Assembly (NCBI GenBank): GCA_949298875.1
Contig: CASFYI010000033.1
Coordinates: 33,908-97,907 of the forward strand
Direction of reading: 5' to 3'
DNA: 64,000 nt
Source of the DNA: an uncultured Methanomassiliicoccales archaeon
GTDB taxonomy: Archaea > Thermoplasmatota > Thermoplasmata > Methanomassiliicoccales > Methanomethylophilaceae
Shown: positions 18,150 to 27,926 of the stretch, piece by piece
How the letters are laid out: every line of letters starts with the position of its first letter
Numbering within the stretch: position 1 is the stretch's first letter
Program-made: the position numbers and the translations under genes
Notes under the pieces: model-generated
What the model was told of the DNA's origin: nothing
The model's input: the letters and a program-made list of their open reading frames with translations, nothing else
Databases searched by the model: none

Positions 18150-19162
18150 CAGTCAGAGCATTCGGCTGGATATCTCACCTGTCGGATTCCATCGATCCAG
18201 GGATCGACATATCTCTGGATCAGTGCGATGGTTCTGACGTGAGCGGGTCACTCGGTTTTCCTCTCACGGGGGATCCGAAGAAGGAGGGGATCAGTATGAT
18301 CATCACTCCGATTTCGTTCGAGATGCCTCTGAGGTTCCGCATGGATATTCGTCAAGGTGGTGAATCTATCAGAGTCAACGCAGAGATAGATTCCTCGGGA
18401 CTGATATCCCTCTTTTCAGAGACTTCCGATGGGTGTGACGAGGATATCCTGTTCCAGGCGTTCATGGCATTGAGGGATGGCCTTTCGTCGTCAACATCTT
18501 CTTTGCCAGACGATGATGGTTCGGATCCTGCCGATTGGATGGGTCCGGTGTATTCTGATAACAGGGAAGATGCGATTCGTGAGATTGAGAGGAGGTTCCT
18601 TTGGGATTCCAAGAATAAGCTTATGGAGATGAGTGAAGGGATACCGTCCCAATCCGTCATGAGTAACATCGAGTCTATGTTGCTGGTCCACCCATTGTTC
18701 ATGAGCAAATTGGAACGCATCGGCGGTACACCGATGTCATCCGGAGAACTCGATAGATTGGACGATATGCTCTCCGCATCAGGCTTCTACGGAATAGTCT
18801 CCGTATCTGGAAGGAAGGAGGTAACGGCTCTCCGCAAGGATATAGAAGGAAGGATTGATGAGCATCACAGGCTGATGTCCTACCTCTATTCGGCATCGAT
18901 CCAACAGATACGCTATGGCATGAACTTCTGTCGCATCATGCATGGTGAGATGGAATCAAAGGAATCATCGGCAGTACTGATGAACTATGCGGCAGCAATC
19001 GAGGATGCATACTCGTCATACCGCGATGAGGAGTCACATTCCGCCAGCAAGGTTGCGGAGAGGTCCGGGTCATACGCTCTCGAGAACGCCCAGATGACGA
19101 AGGTGCTGACCTACGCGGTCATCGTACTGACGGTGACGTCGGTGGTGGCCGCGCTGGTGTGA
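18146..19162 (+). CDS. Hypothetical tail-anchored protein, AT-rich module gene 2
   Basis: A 338-residue protein with a single hydrophobic segment at the extreme C-terminus (about 317-337), so it should be anchored by its tail with the bulk in the cytosol. The central and C-terminal parts are helical (about 210-310) with possible coiled coil. No enzyme motif is visible. Codon use is AT-richer than the genome, like its partner. The coupling suggests a two-component complex, possibly an accessory or defence function, but nothing in the sequence proves this. Confidence 0.6.
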   Translation: MTVRAFGWISHLSDSIDPGIDISLDQCDGSDVSGSLGFPLTGDPKKEGISMIITPISFEMPLRFRMDIRQGGESIRVNAEIDSSGLISLFSETSDGCDEDILFQAFMALRDGLSSSTSSLPDDDGSDPADWMGPVYSDNREDAIREIERRFLWDSKNKLMEMSEGIPSQSVMSNIESMLLVHPLFMSKLERIGGTPMSSGELDRLDDMLSASGFYGIVSVSGRKEVTALRKDIEGRIDEHHRLMSYLYSASIQQIRYGMNFCRIMHGEMESKESSAVLMNYAAAIEDAYSSYRDEESHSASKVAERSGSYALENAQMTKVLTYAVIVLTVTSVVAALV

Positions 19163-19169
19163 GTCCCGA

Positions 19170-19190
19170 CCCCTCCAGAAGACGGAGGGG
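19170..19190. terminator. Hairpin between convergent genes
   Basis: A 7-bp GC-rich stem (CCCCTCC pairing with GGAGGGG) with a 7-base loop lies between the end of the AT-rich module and the convergent membrane-protein gene, so it can serve both strands. Confidence 0.5.
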
Positions 19191-19207
19191 CCGGTAGGGG
19201 GTTTCAA

Positions 19208-20011
19208 TCACTCTTCCTTGTTCTTCTTCCTCTTCTCCGCGAGGTATCTCTCCCTCTCGGTGAGGCCGGTGGACTTCTTCTCGGCCTTCTGGGCCTTCTT
19301 CTGGGCTTCGAGCTCCTCGAAGGTCATCTTTGGCTTCTCCTCCTTCGCCTTCGCGGGCTCGGGGGTTTCCGCCTTCCTCTCGCCGCCGGTGTACTTCCTC
19401 CTCTCGGTGGTCTTGGCGGCGGGCTTCTCCTTCTTCTGCTTCTTCTCAGCCTTCTCGGCCATATCGGCCTTCCTCTGGGCCTCGAGCTCCTCGAAGGTCA
19501 TCTCGGGCTTGTTCTTGGGGGTGTCGCGGATCTTCAGGTAGGCGAAGATCGCGATGACGATGACCACGACGGCGATGACCGCGTAGGTCGCCCAGTTGGA
19601 GAGGAGGTTCTTGGAGACCTCGACTGAGAGGTTGAACGCGTTCGATCCGTCGAACTGTCCCGCGGGGGTGCATTCGACGCGGAGCAGGTGGCTGCCGACG
19701 GCCTTGAAGTCGGGCATGTCGACGGTGACCTCGGTGACGGAGTTGGCCGCCACGCGGACGCCCTCGAGGGTAGCCACCACGTCGTCGCCCTCGTACACGG
19801 TCACGTCCATGGTGAACGATCCGTCCAGGTTGTTCACGGAGAACCTGATGTAGCCTCCGTCCATGTTGTCGAAGTCCCAGCTGACCTGTCCCTCGCCGTT
19901 GTCGATGACCGCCACGGCGTCAGCGTCGTCCGCGGCGAAGGGCACGATGGTCAGGGCCAGGAGGACGACGGCCAGGACCGCAATCCTTGACGATTTCATG
20001 CTACCACTCAT
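19208..20011 (-). CDS. Secreted-domain membrane protein with repeated cytoplasmic tail
   Basis: A 267-residue protein with a signal peptide or N-terminal anchor (about 8-30), an extracellular beta-rich domain (35-135), one membrane segment (141-159) and a very charged Lys/Glu tail. The tail holds two copies of a KPxMTFEELEAQ(R/K)KA motif at about 168-182 and 227-241. I do not know the family. ATG 20011 overlaps the purP stop (ATGA), which favours this start over ATG 19999. Confidence 0.7.
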   Translation of the reverse strand: MSGSMKSSRIAVLAVVLLALTIVPFAADDADAVAVIDNGEGQVSWDFDNMDGGYIRFSVNNLDGSFTMDVTVYEGDDVVATLEGVRVAANSVTEVTVDMPDFKAVGSHLLRVECTPAGQFDGSNAFNLSVEVSKNLLSNWATYAVIAVVVIVIAIFAYLKIRDTPKNKPEMTFEELEAQRKADMAEKAEKKQKKEKPAAKTTERRKYTGGERKAETPEPAKAKEEKPKMTFEELEAQKKAQKAEKKSTGLTERERYLAEKRKKNKEE

Positions 20012-21165
20012 GTGACGATCTCGTCCGTGCGCTCCTGCTCTATGGCCTCGCGGACCATCTTGGCGAGCCTCCTGCCGGAGGACATGTTGGTCCTCCAGAG
20101 GGTGTTGCCGTACGGGTGTCCGACGGACATGTGCACGTTGGTGCCTCCGCCGATGCGGGGCGCGACATCGTAGATGTGGAAGTGCAGGTCCTTGTCGACG
20201 CAGGTCTGCAGGCAGAACGGTCCGATGATGCCGGGGTCGTAGAACTTCTTGGTGGCCGCGACGTACTTCTCCGCGAGCTCGAACGCCTTGTCCAGGAGGG
20301 ACTCCCTCATGGTGGCGGAGTTGTGTCCGCAGACGGTGTACTCGGGGATGATGCCGTCGTCCTCCAGCTCGACCTGCTGCTTGGCGGGGAGCCTGACGTA
20401 GCCGTCGAGGGAGCTCTCGAACCTCCAGTCGATTCCGAGGAGCTCGACCCTCTCGCCCTTCTCCTCGAGCGGGTTGTAGAAGAAGTCCAGGTTGAACACG
20501 GGTCCGATGATGTACTTCTCCATCCTGGCGTGCTGCAGGAAGTCCGGTTCGAGGACGTTCTGGGCGATGAGCTCCTGGGACTTCTGGACGAACTGGTCGT
20601 AGTCCTTGGCGGTGAAGAATCCCCTCTCGAGCTTCTTGACCTTGTGGTGGACCTTGATGATCGTGAGTCCGTCGATGTCCTCCGGCTTGTCGACCTTCTT
20701 GGGGTAGGGCATGCCGGCCTGCTCGAGGAGCCAGTAGTAGTCACGGTCCCCGCCGCGCTCCTCGGAGCGGAGCAGGTTCCTGCTGCCGACCATCGGGACG
20801 GCGAAGTCGTCCTCCACGGCGTCGATGCTGCAGTAGGACGTGAACGAGCGGTTGGGGACGAAGAGTGCGTTCCTGGCCATGATGTCGTTCTGGATCTCCG
20901 GCTGCAGGATCTGGTCGAACTTGTCCAGCATCAGGGCGTCGTCGACCACTCCGCGGACCAGGTTCCCGGAGGCGTCCCTCTGGGCCCTGAAGTACCTGGA
21001 GAAGGAGGCGTCCCTGCCCTTCTGGCAGACGGCCACGGTCCTGAATCCCTCCGTCACGGCACCCTCGCAGGTGTCGAGGGCGGAGTGGGAGGCGAGGACC
21101 CCGATCTTGGCGTCCTTGAGATCGTATTTCTCAAGGTTGCCGAGAACAACGTCTCTGTCTATCAT
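20008..21165 (-). CDS. purP: Formate-dependent FAICAR synthetase PurP
   Basis: ATP-grasp enzyme that formylates AICAR with formate and ATP in archaeal purine synthesis, 385 residues. The N-terminal half holds the IGVLASHSALD segment. The C-terminal ATP-grasp part includes LHFHIYDVAPRIGGGTN. The longer upstream ORF crosses tRNA-Gln, so ATG 21165 is the start. purF is also in the window at 44733. Confidence 0.94.
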   Translation of the reverse strand: MIDRDVVLGNLEKYDLKDAKIGVLASHSALDTCEGAVTEGFRTVAVCQKGRDASFSRYFRAQRDASGNLVRGVVDDALMLDKFDQILQPEIQNDIMARNALFVPNRSFTSYCSIDAVEDDFAVPMVGSRNLLRSEERGGDRDYYWLLEQAGMPYPKKVDKPEDIDGLTIIKVHHKVKKLERGFFTAKDYDQFVQKSQELIAQNVLEPDFLQHARMEKYIIGPVFNLDFFYNPLEEKGERVELLGIDWRFESSLDGYVRLPAKQQVELEDDGIIPEYTVCGHNSATMRESLLDKAFELAEKYVAATKKFYDPGIIGPFCLQTCVDKDLHFHIYDVAPRIGGGTNVHMSVGHPYGNTLWRTNMSSGRRLAKMVREAIEQERTDEIVT

Positions 21166-21300
21166 GATAAACCTCTTGGACGGACGATGGGGCAGACAGT
21201 ATATTATGGGTGTCTCCGAGGATGCTGGCCCGACGTCGGGAACGGTCCGAGGGCAGACGGAGCGGTCGCTGTCGGAGTATGTGTTGGAGAAGGAAATGGT

Positions 21301-21372
21301 AGCCTCGCTCAGATTCGAACTGAGGTCGCAGGATCCAGAGTCCCGCATGATTGACCGCTACACTACGAGGCT
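21301..21372 (-). tRNA. tRNA-Gln (CUG)
   Basis: A 72-base cloverleaf on the minus strand. The 7-bp acceptor (AGCCTCG with CGAGGCT) is fully paired, the anticodon loop is CTCTGGA giving CUG, and the T arm contains GTTCGAATC. A1-U72 is typical of archaeal tRNA-Gln. CCA is not encoded. Confidence 0.92.
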
Positions 21373-21530
21373 GTTGAATCCCCGATTTACTTATCCTTCT
21401 TAAAGGTATCCTTTGCGTTCCTGGATGTCGGCCGTCTCCGTAGGGGATGGAAACATGTCGGCAAGCACGTAGGCGGGACTCGAGGGGCGATCCCCAAGCG
21501 GAACGGGACAGAAATATGAAGGTGGTTTGC

Positions 21531-21551
21531 GGGGCGGGACGGACCCGCCCC
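21531..21551 (-). terminator. Hairpin downstream of adk
   Basis: An 8-bp GC stem (GGGGCGGG with CCCGCCCC) and 5-base loop starting 8 bases past the adk stop. Confidence 0.5.
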
Positions 21552-21559
21552 GGGTGGAA

Positions 21560-22186
21560 TCACTGGACGGCCTTCTCGACCTGGGCGTAGATCTCGTCGA
21601 TGCTTCCGACGCCCTTGATGGTCACGAGGACGCCCTTCTTCTCGTAGTATCCGATGAGGGGCATGGTGTTCTCGCGGTAGACCTTGAGCCTGTTGGCGAC
21701 GGTCTCCTCCTTGTCGTCGTCCCTCTGGTAGAGCTTGGCGCCGCACTTGTCGCAGACGCCCTCGGCCTTCGGAGGGTTGTAGATCAGGTGGTAGACGGCG
21801 TTGCAGTCGGGGCAGGAGCGCCTCTTGGTGAGCCTGTTGATGAGCTCCTCGTCGGGGACGTCCAGGTTCAGCGCCAGGTCGACCTGCAGCTGCTGGTCGA
21901 GCGCGTCCGCCTGTTCGACGGTCCTGGGGAATCCGTCGAGGATGACACCTCCCTCGGCCTGGGCGATCTTCTCCTTCATGAGGCCGATGATCAGGTCGTT
22001 GGGGACGAGGGCTCCGGAGTCCATGTAGGTCTTGGCCTTCTTCCCGAGCTCGGTGCCGTTCCTGACGGCCTCGCGGAGCATGTCGCCGGTGGACAGCCTG
22101 ACGTATCCGAGCTTCTCGCTGAGCATCTCTCCCTGGGTACCCTTCCCGGATCCCGGGGGTCCGAGCAGAACAATGACGGATTTCAT
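21560..22186 (-). CDS. adk: Adenylate kinase, bacterial-type with zinc lid
   Basis: Interconverts ATP, AMP and ADP; 208 residues. P-loop GPPGSGKGT at residues 8-16. The LID carries two CxxC pairs (CPDC and CDKC), a zinc-binding long-form lid found in bacteria rather than the short archaeal trimeric kinase. ATG 22186 gives the family start (MKSVIVLLG). A TATA-like element lies in the divergent region shared with the HyuA-like gene. Confidence 0.94.
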   Translation of the reverse strand: MKSVIVLLGPPGSGKGTQGEMLSEKLGYVRLSTGDMLREAVRNGTELGKKAKTYMDSGALVPNDLIIGLMKEKIAQAEGGVILDGFPRTVEQADALDQQLQVDLALNLDVPDEELINRLTKRRSCPDCNAVYHLIYNPPKAEGVCDKCGAKLYQRDDDKEETVANRLKVYRENTMPLIGYYEKKGVLVTIKGVGSIDEIYAQVEKAVQ

Positions 22187-22299
22187 GAGCCAGGGCAGAG
22201 CGTCCACTTATTAAAGGTGGCGTCGGGCGCCTGGCTGTAGGCACACCTTATAATTAGTCTCCAACGGGATACACGGCCAGACATACCGGAAGCGGTCTC

Positions 22300-24363
22300 A
22301 TGAGATTGGGTTTGGGAATAGACACGGGCGGAACGTACACCGACGCGGTGATCATGGACATGGACACAGGCGAGGTCCTGGACAAGGCCAAGAGCATGAC
22401 CACCCGCGACGACCTGAGCATAGGCATCAAGGGGGCCATCGAGGCCCTGAACCCGGCCCACGTGGATGCGGCCGAGATGGTGGCACTGTCCTCCACGCTG
22501 GCGACGAACTCCGTCGTCGAGGGCAAGGGGTGCAGGGTCGGGCTCATCTGCATCGGCGGCGACTACGACATGAAGGCCGGGGCGGACTACTCGGTGAAGA
22601 TCGCCGGCAGCCACAACCTGGTCGGGAAAGAGGACGTCCCCCTCGACGAGGAGGCCGCCATAAGGTTCATGGACAGCGTCAAGGGCAAGATCGAGGGTCT
22701 CGCCGTGTCGGGCCTGCTGTCTGTCCGCAACCCCGAGCACGAGATTCGCGTGAGGGAGCTGGCCAGGGAGCGCCTCGGAGTCCCCGTGGTCTGCGGCTAC
22801 GAGCTCACGTCCAGTCTGGGATTCGTGGAGCGCACCACGACCTGCGTGATGAACAGCCGCCTGATCCCCGTCATCGACGAGCTGATAACCTCGATGGAAG
22901 CCGTCATGGAGGCCAGGGGCATCCGCGCCCCGCTCATGATCTTCCGCGGGGACGGCACCCTGATGGGCAAGGACGTGGCCCGCGAGCGCCCGGTGGAGAC
23001 GATCCTCTCCGGTCCGGCGGCCAGCCTCATGGGCGCCGTGCACCTCACGGGACTCAGGGACGCGGTCGTCATGGACATGGGCGGCACCACCACGGACATA
23101 GGCATCCTCAGGAACGGACGCCCCCACCTGGAGCCGGAGGGCGCCGTCATCGGCGGCAAGCGCACCAGGGTCATGGCCGCCCAGATCGCCACCTCCGGGA
23201 TCGGCGGCGACAGCCGCATCATAGTGAGCGAGGGCGCGATCCAGCTGACCTCTCTGCGCGTTTTGCCGGTGTGCGTTGCGGCCGTCAAGTGGCCCAACGT
23301 CAAGAGGTACTTCGACCTGATCAAGGGATTCCGCGTCGGGAAGAGCAGGGTCAGGGCCAAGGGACAGTCGACGGTGTTCAGGATCGAGTTCCTCCGCACC
23401 ATCAAGATGCCCCGGGACCCGTCGTTCGTCGGGGAGGTCAACATGGAGCTCCTCCGCTCCGCGTCCGGGTCCCCGAAGACCATGGCGGCCATCTGCATGG
23501 AGACGGGTCGCGAGGAGACCGCGTTCGACATTCCCATGCTGGAGGACATGGGATACCTGCAGAGGATCGGGCTGACCCCCACCGACATCCTCCATGCCGA
23601 CGGCTCCTACGAGAGGTTCGACGCGGACGCCTCCAGGTCCGCGGTGGAGTACATGGCTTCCATCTGCGGGATGACCTCCGAGGAGTTCGTGGAGGACGCC
23701 AAGAGGCGCATAAGGGAGAAGCTGGCACTCGAGCTGGTGGACGCCCTCATGTCCGAGGGGCTGGGCGACGTGGAGTTCGGGGAGACGGGCAGGGAGCTCG
23801 TCATGTCCGCCATCAGGGGGAGGTCGGACAGGGTCCTGGGATGCTCGTTCAGGATAGACAGGCCGGTCATCGGCATAGGCGCCCCGTCCGGCGTCTACAT
23901 CAGGTGGATGGCCGACATCTTCGGGACGGACGTGGTCATAGACTGCGATTCCGACGTGGGCAACGCCATCGGGGCGATCACGTCCATGGTCTCCGAGACC
24001 CTGGAGGTGCTGATTCGCCCGCAGTTCGGGGCATCCGGCGAGAGCACGATCTACGACGAGGACGGCAACAGGATGGCCCCGCTCCCCGGTCACGGGAGCA
24101 AGTTCGAGGTCAGGGGCTTCGGACAGTACCAGGCCTTCTCCAAGATGGGGCTGTTCACGTACACGTCGATCGAGGAGGCTATCGCCGACCAGGAGGCCAA
24201 GGCCAGGGAGTACGTGCTGAACGAGGCCAGGAGGAGCTACGTGGACGATGCGGAGGTCACCGTCGACGTCGACCGCCACAGGTACGCCGAGTCCATCTCG
24301 ATGTACGATGTGGACGAGGCCATCCTGAGGGTCACCGCCTCCGGCAGGCCGAAGCAGTTCTGA
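22300..24363 (+). CDS. Hydantoinase/oxoprolinase-family protein (HyuA-like)
   Basis: A 687-residue ASKHA-fold ATPase. The phosphate-1 motif DTGGTYTD is at residues 8-15 and the second phosphate motif is DMGGTTTDIGI. HyuB is not adjacent, so this is a stand-alone HyuA. Stand-alone members occur in methanogens, where they have been discussed as reductive activators or carboxylase-like ATPases; the substrate cannot be read from sequence. Promoter element cttataatta lies about 30 bases upstream. A hairpin follows. Confidence 0.82.
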   Translation: MRLGLGIDTGGTYTDAVIMDMDTGEVLDKAKSMTTRDDLSIGIKGAIEALNPAHVDAAEMVALSSTLATNSVVEGKGCRVGLICIGGDYDMKAGADYSVKIAGSHNLVGKEDVPLDEEAAIRFMDSVKGKIEGLAVSGLLSVRNPEHEIRVRELARERLGVPVVCGYELTSSLGFVERTTTCVMNSRLIPVIDELITSMEAVMEARGIRAPLMIFRGDGTLMGKDVARERPVETILSGPAASLMGAVHLTGLRDAVVMDMGGTTTDIGILRNGRPHLEPEGAVIGGKRTRVMAAQIATSGIGGDSRIIVSEGAIQLTSLRVLPVCVAAVKWPNVKRYFDLIKGFRVGKSRVRAKGQSTVFRIEFLRTIKMPRDPSFVGEVNMELLRSASGSPKTMAAICMETGREETAFDIPMLEDMGYLQRIGLTPTDILHADGSYERFDADASRSAVEYMASICGMTSEEFVEDAKRRIREKLALELVDALMSEGLGDVEFGETGRELVMSAIRGRSDRVLGCSFRIDRPVIGIGAPSGVYIRWMADIFGTDVVIDCDSDVGNAIGAITSMVSETLEVLIRPQFGASGESTIYDEDGNRMAPLPGHGSKFEVRGFGQYQAFSKMGLFTYTSIEEAIADQEAKAREYVLNEARRSYVDDAEVTVDVDRHRYAESISMYDVDEAILRVTASGRPKQF

Positions 24364-24370
24364 CACGGGG

Positions 24371-24387
24371 GCGGGCGCTCCGCCCGC
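24371..24387. terminator. Hairpin after the HyuA-like gene
   Basis: 7-bp stem GCGGGCG/CGCCCGC with a 3-base loop, eight bases after the TGA. Confidence 0.5.
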
Positions 24388-24491
24388 TCCCTTCAAACCG
24401 TCCCGTGCGTGAAGCGCCGTTGAATCGGTCGGCGCACCGCACAACCTATTATATCGCGCGCGAGCATCGCCGCAGCATTAGAGGTACGATC

Positions 24492-25925
24492 ATGGACCAG
24501 AAGATCATCGACCAGATAGAGGCCGTAGTGGGCAAGGACGGGTACTCCGTCGAGCCCGCAGTCCTGTACACGTACGGATTCGACGCTTCAATCTTCCACA
24601 GGACCCCCGACATAGTGGTCCAGCCCCGCACCACCGAGCAGGTCTCGGAGATCATGAAGATTGCCTACGCGAACAAGATCCCGGTGACCCCCCGCGGTGC
24701 GGGCACCGGCCTCTGCGGGTCCGCCGTCCCCATCAAGGGTGGCATCGTCATGGCCATGCAGAGGATGAACCACGTCAAGAAGGTCAGCGTCGCCGACCTG
24801 TGGGTCGACGTGGAGGCCGGCGTCGTGTACAACGACCTCAACGAGGAGCTGGCCAAGTACGGGTTCTTCTTCCCTCCGTCCCCCGGCTCCGCCGAGGCGT
24901 GCCAGATCGGCGGGATGGTCGCCAATAACGCGTCCGGCATGCGCGCCGTCAAGTACGGCGCCACCAGGGACTTCGTCATGGGTCTGACCTTCGTCAAGGC
25001 CGACGGCGAAATCGTCCGCTGCGGGACCAGGACCATCAAGGACTCCTCCGGTTACCAGCTCGCCCGTCTGATGTGCGGGTCCGAGGGCACCCTGGGCGTC
25101 ATCACCGAGGTCACCCTCAAGCTGACCACCAAGCCCAAGAAGTCCGCCTCGTGCCTCTGCTGCTTCGCCGACGTGGAGAAGGCCGGCGAGTGCATCTCCG
25201 CGATCATCGCCAAGCCTCTGATCCCCGCATCCTGCGAGCTCATGGACAGCGTCAGCATCAACGCAGTGAACAAGGCCAGGGGCAACCCCCTGCCGGACTG
25301 TGGCGCCCTGTGCATCGTCGAGTGCGACGGCGAGACTGATGAGGTCGTCGACAGGGACATCGCCATCGTGGCGGAGATCGCCAAGGGCCTCGGCGCCATC
25401 GAGGTCATCCCCACCAAGGACAAGGACCTCATCGCCAAGTGGACCGATGCTCGCAAGTCCGTCATGACCTCGCTCTCCGCGCTGAAGCCCGGATGCTCCT
25501 CCGTCTCCCTCGCGGACGACATGGGCGTGTCCGTCTCCCAGGTCCCGAAGGCCGTCAAGGCCTTCCAGGAGATCGCCGAGAGGTACAACGTCACCATCGC
25601 CACCTACGGCCACGCGTCCGACGGCAACCTGCACACCAAGATGGTCATCGACCCCACCGACAAGGACGAGTGGGACCGCGGCGTCAAGGCCGTCGACGAG
25701 ATCTTCGATGTCTGCATCGAGCTCGGCGGCACCGTCACCGGCGAGCACGGCGTGGGCATCTCCAAGGCTCCGAACTTCCAGAAGGAGAGGGCCTCCGAGC
25801 TGTCCTCCATCAGGGCCATCAAGAAGGCCATGGACCCGGAGAACATCCTCAACCCCGGAAAGCTCGAGCAGTGGGAGGGGAGCATCCTCGGACACCTGAG
25901 GTACCCCTGCCCCGAGTACATGTGA
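24492..25925 (+). CDS. FAD-linked oxidoreductase (GlcD/D-lactate dehydrogenase family)
   Basis: FAD-dependent 2-hydroxyacid dehydrogenase, 477 residues. The PCMH FAD-binding domain covers about 35-215 (TPRGAGTGLCGSAVP, then GGMVANNASGMRAVKYG) and the C-terminal FAD-oxidase domain ends with the TVTGEHGVG motif. Probably oxidises lactate or glycolate and passes electrons to an Hdr-type iron-sulfur protein. A TATA-like ctattatat lies about 40 bases upstream of ATG 24492. Confidence 0.88.
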   Translation: MDQKIIDQIEAVVGKDGYSVEPAVLYTYGFDASIFHRTPDIVVQPRTTEQVSEIMKIAYANKIPVTPRGAGTGLCGSAVPIKGGIVMAMQRMNHVKKVSVADLWVDVEAGVVYNDLNEELAKYGFFFPPSPGSAEACQIGGMVANNASGMRAVKYGATRDFVMGLTFVKADGEIVRCGTRTIKDSSGYQLARLMCGSEGTLGVITEVTLKLTTKPKKSASCLCCFADVEKAGECISAIIAKPLIPASCELMDSVSINAVNKARGNPLPDCGALCIVECDGETDEVVDRDIAIVAEIAKGLGAIEVIPTKDKDLIAKWTDARKSVMTSLSALKPGCSSVSLADDMGVSVSQVPKAVKAFQEIAERYNVTIATYGHASDGNLHTKMVIDPTDKDEWDRGVKAVDEIFDVCIELGGTVTGEHGVGISKAPNFQKERASELSSIRAIKKAMDPENILNPGKLEQWEGSILGHLRYPCPEYM

Positions 25926-25935
25926 TCACAAACCC

Positions 25936-25953
25936 GGCGGGCGGGAGCCCGCC
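25936..25953. terminator. Hairpin after the GlcD-like gene
   Basis: 7-bp stem GGCGGGC/GCCCGCC with a GGGA loop, then a short T run. Confidence 0.55.
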
Positions 25954-26012
25954 TTTACCCGCTCCGGCGGGGCTCTTCTTCTCATCACCCTCCTGGTCGT
26001 GTCCGTCCATCG

Positions 26013-26057
26013 GTGTAACCTCTTAACCTCATCATTATAAGGTTACAGGGGTTACAC
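26013..26057 (+). promoter_or_regulatory. Inverted-repeat operator overlapping the AAA ATPase promoter
   Basis: Two arms, 26013-26028 (gtgtaacc-tcttaacc) and 26041-26057 (ggttacag-gggttacac), are near-perfect inverted copies. The TATA-like cattataa lies between them at 26033-26040. Transcription would start about at ATG 26064. A dimeric repressor bound here would block the promoter; the AAA protein itself could be the regulator. Confidence 0.6.
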
Positions 26058-26063
26058 ATATGC

Positions 26064-27926
26064 ATGGACGATCCATCCCTTGCTGAGATCATGGACGAGG
26101 CGGCGGCGCTCGAGAGGCGGATCTCGGAGTTGCCGGCCGGATACATCTCGAGGAAGACGATCAACGGGAAGGTCCGGTTCTACCGCCAGTGGCACGAGGG
26201 TGGCAAGACCAGGAGCGTCTACGTCAGGGAGTCCGAACTGGAGGAGACGGAGCGCCTGATCACCGAGAGGAGGGAGTGCGCCTCCCGTCTGAACCTCCTG
26301 AGGAAGAGGATCGCCAAGGCGGAACGGATGGACTCCAACGGCGGGTTCCACAACACCGTGAGGCGCGGGGCGGATCTGATCCTCTGGGCGGAGGGGACCG
26401 AGGGATGGCGCAGACGCCAGCAGTGCTCCGATCTGGACGCGTACCTCCGCTCCGACAGCGAGAGGGTGTGCGTGCTGTGCGGTCTCCGGCGCACCGGCAA
26501 GACCACCATGATACGCCAGGCCATCGCCGGACTGGATGCCGGGGATCAGGCTCGCTCAGCCTACATTCTGGTGTCGGAGAGGAGCAGCATGGCGGAACTG
26601 GGCTCGGACATCCGCAGGCTGCGGGAGGACGGTGTCAGATACCTCTTCGTCGACGAGGTCACGCTGCTCAGCGACTTCATAGGGGGATCCGGGCTGTTCT
26701 CCCGCATCCTGGTGCCCGACGGCATGAGGGTAGTGCTCACCGGGACCGATTCGCTGTCGTTCGTCTTCGCCGAGGAGGACGCCCTCTATGATGCGGTCAC
26801 CGAGATGCGCACGACGTACATCCCGTACGGGGAGCACAGCCGTCTGCTCGGCACGGATGACATCGACGTCTACCTGAGGTCCGGCGGGATGCTCAGCTCC
26901 GGGCAGCTCAATCTGGAGGACGGACGCATCGAGCCCGACGGTCTCGGGGTCGGCCCGCTCGGGAGCATGGAGGGCTATCTGAACCGGTCGGTCGCCCTCA
27001 ACATCCAGAATACCCTGAGGAACGCGGATGCGGGTTCGTATCTCATGGCCTTTCAGGACCTGTACCAGGCGGGGGAGCTGACGAACGTGATAAACCGCGT
27101 GGTGGAGGATATCAACCACAGGTTCCTCCTGGACGTGGTCGATCGCGATTACAGGTCGGCCAATCTCGAATCGGCCGCCGGCAACCTCAGGGAGGCAGGG
27201 GAGGACCTGCTAGACGATGTCGATGCGGACGCGGTCCTGGCCGCCCTGAAGAGGAGGCTGGACATCCTGGACAGGGACGAGCGTACCGTGGATGTGACGC
27301 AGGGCCAGCTCGGCAGGATAAGGCGGTATCTCTCCGATCTGGATCTCATCGACGACTACGTCATAGAGGATTCTGACACAGGCCGCATGCTAGGCACAGC
27401 GATGATGCAGCCCGCCCTCAGGTACGCGCAGGTCACCGCGTTGCTGGAGTCCCTGGAATCGGACAGGGCGTTTATGGAGGCCGCCGGACCGCGTCGGGAT
27501 GCGGTCCGCACGGCGGTCGAGAACACCGTCCTGGGCCGCATGCTCGAGGAGGTCGTCATACTCGAGACACAGAGGTCCCTTGTGGGAGGTGCCGAGGTCT
27601 TCAAGCTCTGCGTCGGGAGGAGGGAGGTCGACATGGTCGTCCGCGACAGGGAATCAGGTGGATGCCTCCTCTTCGAGATCAAGCACGGCGCCGTCCGCAA
27701 CCCCCGCCAGTACAGGCATCTGACGGATGCCGAGGTGTCCTCGTACGTGGAGAGGGTCCACGGCCCCGTGGTCGGAAGGACCGTCCTCTACAGGGGAGAG
27801 GATGCGGAGGAGGACGGCGTCCGCTACATGAACGTGGAATCATATCTGAAGGGTCTCCCGGCCTCCGTGGGGGGACTGTTCCCGGGTGGTCTGGATCCCG
27901 GGAATGAGGCGACCGACAACTGCCGA
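26064..27926 (+). CDS. AAA-family ATPase (AAA_14/DUF4143-like) with DUF6788-like N-terminus, ends at CGA
   Basis: A 620-residue ATP-binding protein. The N-terminus (about 12-55: ELPAGYISRKTINGK then a YRQW segment) resembles a DUF6788-type module. P-loop GLRRTGKTT is at residues 140-148 and the Walker B is near 195-203 (YLFVDEVTLL). The C-terminal part resembles the DUF4143 nuclease-like domain (VDMVVRDRES, LLFEIKHG). CGA at 27924-27926 is its first; a second follows seven codons later. The standard-code end would be TAG at 28004, unusual if TAG is a sense codon here. Such ATPases are common accessory genes in gut archaea. Confidence 0.82.

Noticed and set aside
20008..21348. Longer purP start at 21348
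   Set aside because: It would cross tRNA-Gln and lacks family similarity.
22530..25925. A 1131-residue ORF spanning two genes
   Set aside because: It is the GlcD-like gene extended upstream through a shadow frame of the HyuA-like gene; the real start is ATG 24492.
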